Source: Mesorhizobium sp. 131-2-1
GTDB lineage: Bacteria; Pseudomonadota; Alphaproteobacteria; Rhizobiales; Rhizobiaceae
Direction of reading: 5' to 3'
DNA: 64,000 nucleotides
Assembly: GCF_016756535.1 (NCBI RefSeq)
Contig: NZ_AP023247.1
Span: 558,001 to 622,000 of the forward strand
Shown: in pieces, positions 62,771 to 64,000 of the stretch
Layout: each line of letters starts with the position of its first letter
Numbering within the stretch: position 1 is the stretch's first letter
Made by a program: the position numbers and the translations under genes
Notes under the pieces: model-generated
The model's database searches: none
Seen by the model: the letters and a program-made list of their open reading frames with translations, nothing else
What the model was told of the DNA's origin: nothing

Positions 62771-64000
62771 GCGGCTCGCGCCGCGTCTTCTCCATCCCGT
62801 CCGGAGCGCCGTTCCTGCCGACGCTGGCGGAAGCGTTGCTGGATGGACGACTCGTCCCCGGCTTCCGCTTCGACGGCGATCCGCTGGCGCTTGCCGACGC
62901 CACCATCTATGTGCCGACACGGCGCGCGGCGCGTGCGTTGCGCGGCGCCTTCGTCGACATGCTCGGCGTCCGCTCGGCCATCCTGCCGACCGTTCGCCCG
63001 CTCGGCGAATTCGACGAGGACGAGGACGCCTTCGATGCCGAGGCAGCGCCGGCCATCGAGCTCGCCCCGCCGATCGCCGCGCAGGAGCGGCTGCTTCTCC
63101 TGGCGCCGCTGGTGCGCAGGTGGAAGGAGAGCCTGCCGGCGCATGTCGCGGCGCGGTTCAACGAGGAATTCGTGGTGCCGACGTCGGCGGCCGACGCCAT
63201 CTGGCTGGCGCGCGACCTTGCGCGGCTGATGGACGAAATCGAAACCGAAGGCACGGACTGGGCGAAGCTCGCCACGCTGGTCAGCGGCAACCTCGCCGGC
63301 TGGTGGCAGGTGACGCTCGATTTCCTCGGCATCGTCACCGACAACTGGCCGAAGCTGCTCGCCGAACGCGGCCTCTCCAATCCGGCGGCGCACCGCAGCG
63401 CGCTGATCCGGCTGGAGGCGGCGCGGCTGAAGCGCAGCCCGGCCGCCGGCCCGGTGATCGCCGCCGGCTCGACCGGCTCCATCCCCGCGACGGCCGAGCT
63501 GCTCGGCGTGATCGCCGGGCTGCCCAATGGCGCCGTCGTGCTGCCCGGCCTCGACAAGGGGCTGGACGAGGCCTCCTTCGCCGCCATTTCCGCGCCCGGC
63601 GCGCGGCCGGCGACGCTCGGCCACCCGCAATACGGCCTGGCGAAGCTGATCGGCGGTATCGGCGTGCTGCGCGCGGATGTCGAGGAGATCGTCGCGGCGG
63701 ACCGAGCGCTGGCAATCCGCGCGGCCCTTGTCGGCGAAGCGCTGCGACCGGCCGAAACCACCGAATTGTGGACCGAGACGCGCCCTGGCTTCGAGGCAGC
63801 GGACATCCGGCAGGCGCTGACCGGCGTGACGCTGGTGGAGGCTGCCAACGAGCGCGACGAGGCGGTGGCGATCGCGATCGCGCTGAAGCGCGCCGTCGAG
63901 CAGCCGGGCCAGCGTGCAGCGCTCGTCACCGGCGATCGCGCGCTGGCGCGGCGCGTATCGGCCGAACTGCTGCGCTTCGGTGTCGCCGCCGACGATTCCG
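62767..64000 (+). CDS. addB: double-strand break repair protein AddB, 5' part
   Basis: The first 411 residues are present and the frame is open to the window edge. VFSIPSGAPFLPTLAEALL, YVPTRRAARALRGAF, LPTVRPLGEFDED and AAGSTGSIPATAELL are typical of alphaproteobacterial AddB, the exonuclease/helicase-like partner of AddA. The Fe-S nuclease region would be beyond the edge. The ATG at 62767 overlaps the murU stop. addA is expected downstream. Confidence 0.92.
   Translation, partial: MSGSRRVFSIPSGAPFLPTLAEALLDGRLVPGFRFDGDPLALADATIYVPTRRAARALRGAFVDMLGVRSAILPTVRPLGEFDEDEDAFDAEAAPAIELAPPIAAQERLLLLAPLVRRWKESLPAHVAARFNEEFVVPTSAADAIWLARDLARLMDEIETEGTDWAKLATLVSGNLAGWWQVTLDFLGIVTDNWPKLLAERGLSNPAAHRSALIRLEAARLKRSPAAGPVIAAGSTGSIPATAELLGVIAGLPNGAVVLPGLDKGLDEASFAAISAPGARPATLGHPQYGLAKLIGGIGVLRADVEEIVAADRALAIRAALVGEALRPAETTELWTETRPGFEAADIRQALTGVTLVEAANERDEAVAIAIALKRAVEQPGQRAALVTGDRALARRVSAELLRFGVAADDS

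Overview
The window is GC-rich, almost fully coding, and reads as chromosome of a Mesorhizobium-like member of the Rhizobiales. The evidence is the block hslV / GNAT / UPF0314 / hslU, the his cluster ending in coaA, and the order pckA, chvI-chvG, hprK-EIIA-HPr, ahcY, divL, tsaE-amgK, murU, addB, which is characteristic of rhizobia. Short palindromic intergenic repeats typical of these genomes are scattered through it. No tRNA, rRNA or CRISPR array was seen.

Positions 1-9570 hold two CUT2-type sugar ABC systems: the 3' end of one operon (binding protein, permease, single-domain ATPase) and a complete one (binding protein, double-domain ATPase, permease) divergent from a LacI-type regulator. 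A nitronate monooxygenase and a methyltransferase lie between them. Positions 9571-13404 hold an IS5-type element inserted into one arm of a large intergenic palindrome, followed by phosphonate-utilisation accessory genes (phnN, phnM and a DUF1045 2H-phosphoesterase).

Positions 13554-28000 carry myo-inositol catabolism: iolC-iolD-iolE-(small membrane protein)-iolB on the minus strand, iolR divergent from a Gfo/Idh dehydrogenase, and iolG. A perfect GGAA-N6-TTCC box lies upstream of iolC. Embedded here is a class I DAHP synthase whose leader encodes a 26-residue peptide with consecutive Tyr-Trp-Tyr-Phe codons followed by mutually exclusive hairpins and a terminator, a classical attenuator.

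Positions 26159-36022 look like a rhizopine/inositol locus: an inositol-type ABC transporter (binding protein, permease, ATPase), iolG and an SDR in one operon; a LacI-type regulator flanked by TGATAGA/TCTATCA operators; and, divergently, a mocD-mocE-mocF O-demethylase module (desaturase-like oxygenase, Rieske ferredoxin, reductase) followed by a PanB-like gene. Together these would import a methylated inosamine or inositol, remove its methyl group and feed the ring into the iol pathway.

Positions 36043-49541 carry a DUF1402 protein, hslUV, the his cluster (hisB, DUF2628, hisH, DUF1330, hisA, arginase-like, hisF, hisE), coaA, two PAP2-type membrane proteins and alkB. Positions 49642-64000 carry arfB, pckA, the ChvG/ChvI envelope-stress system, the regulatory PTS proteins, ahcY, a DivL-type pseudo-kinase with Tyr in place of the phospho-accepting His, the TsaE-AmgK fusion, murU and the 5' part of addB.
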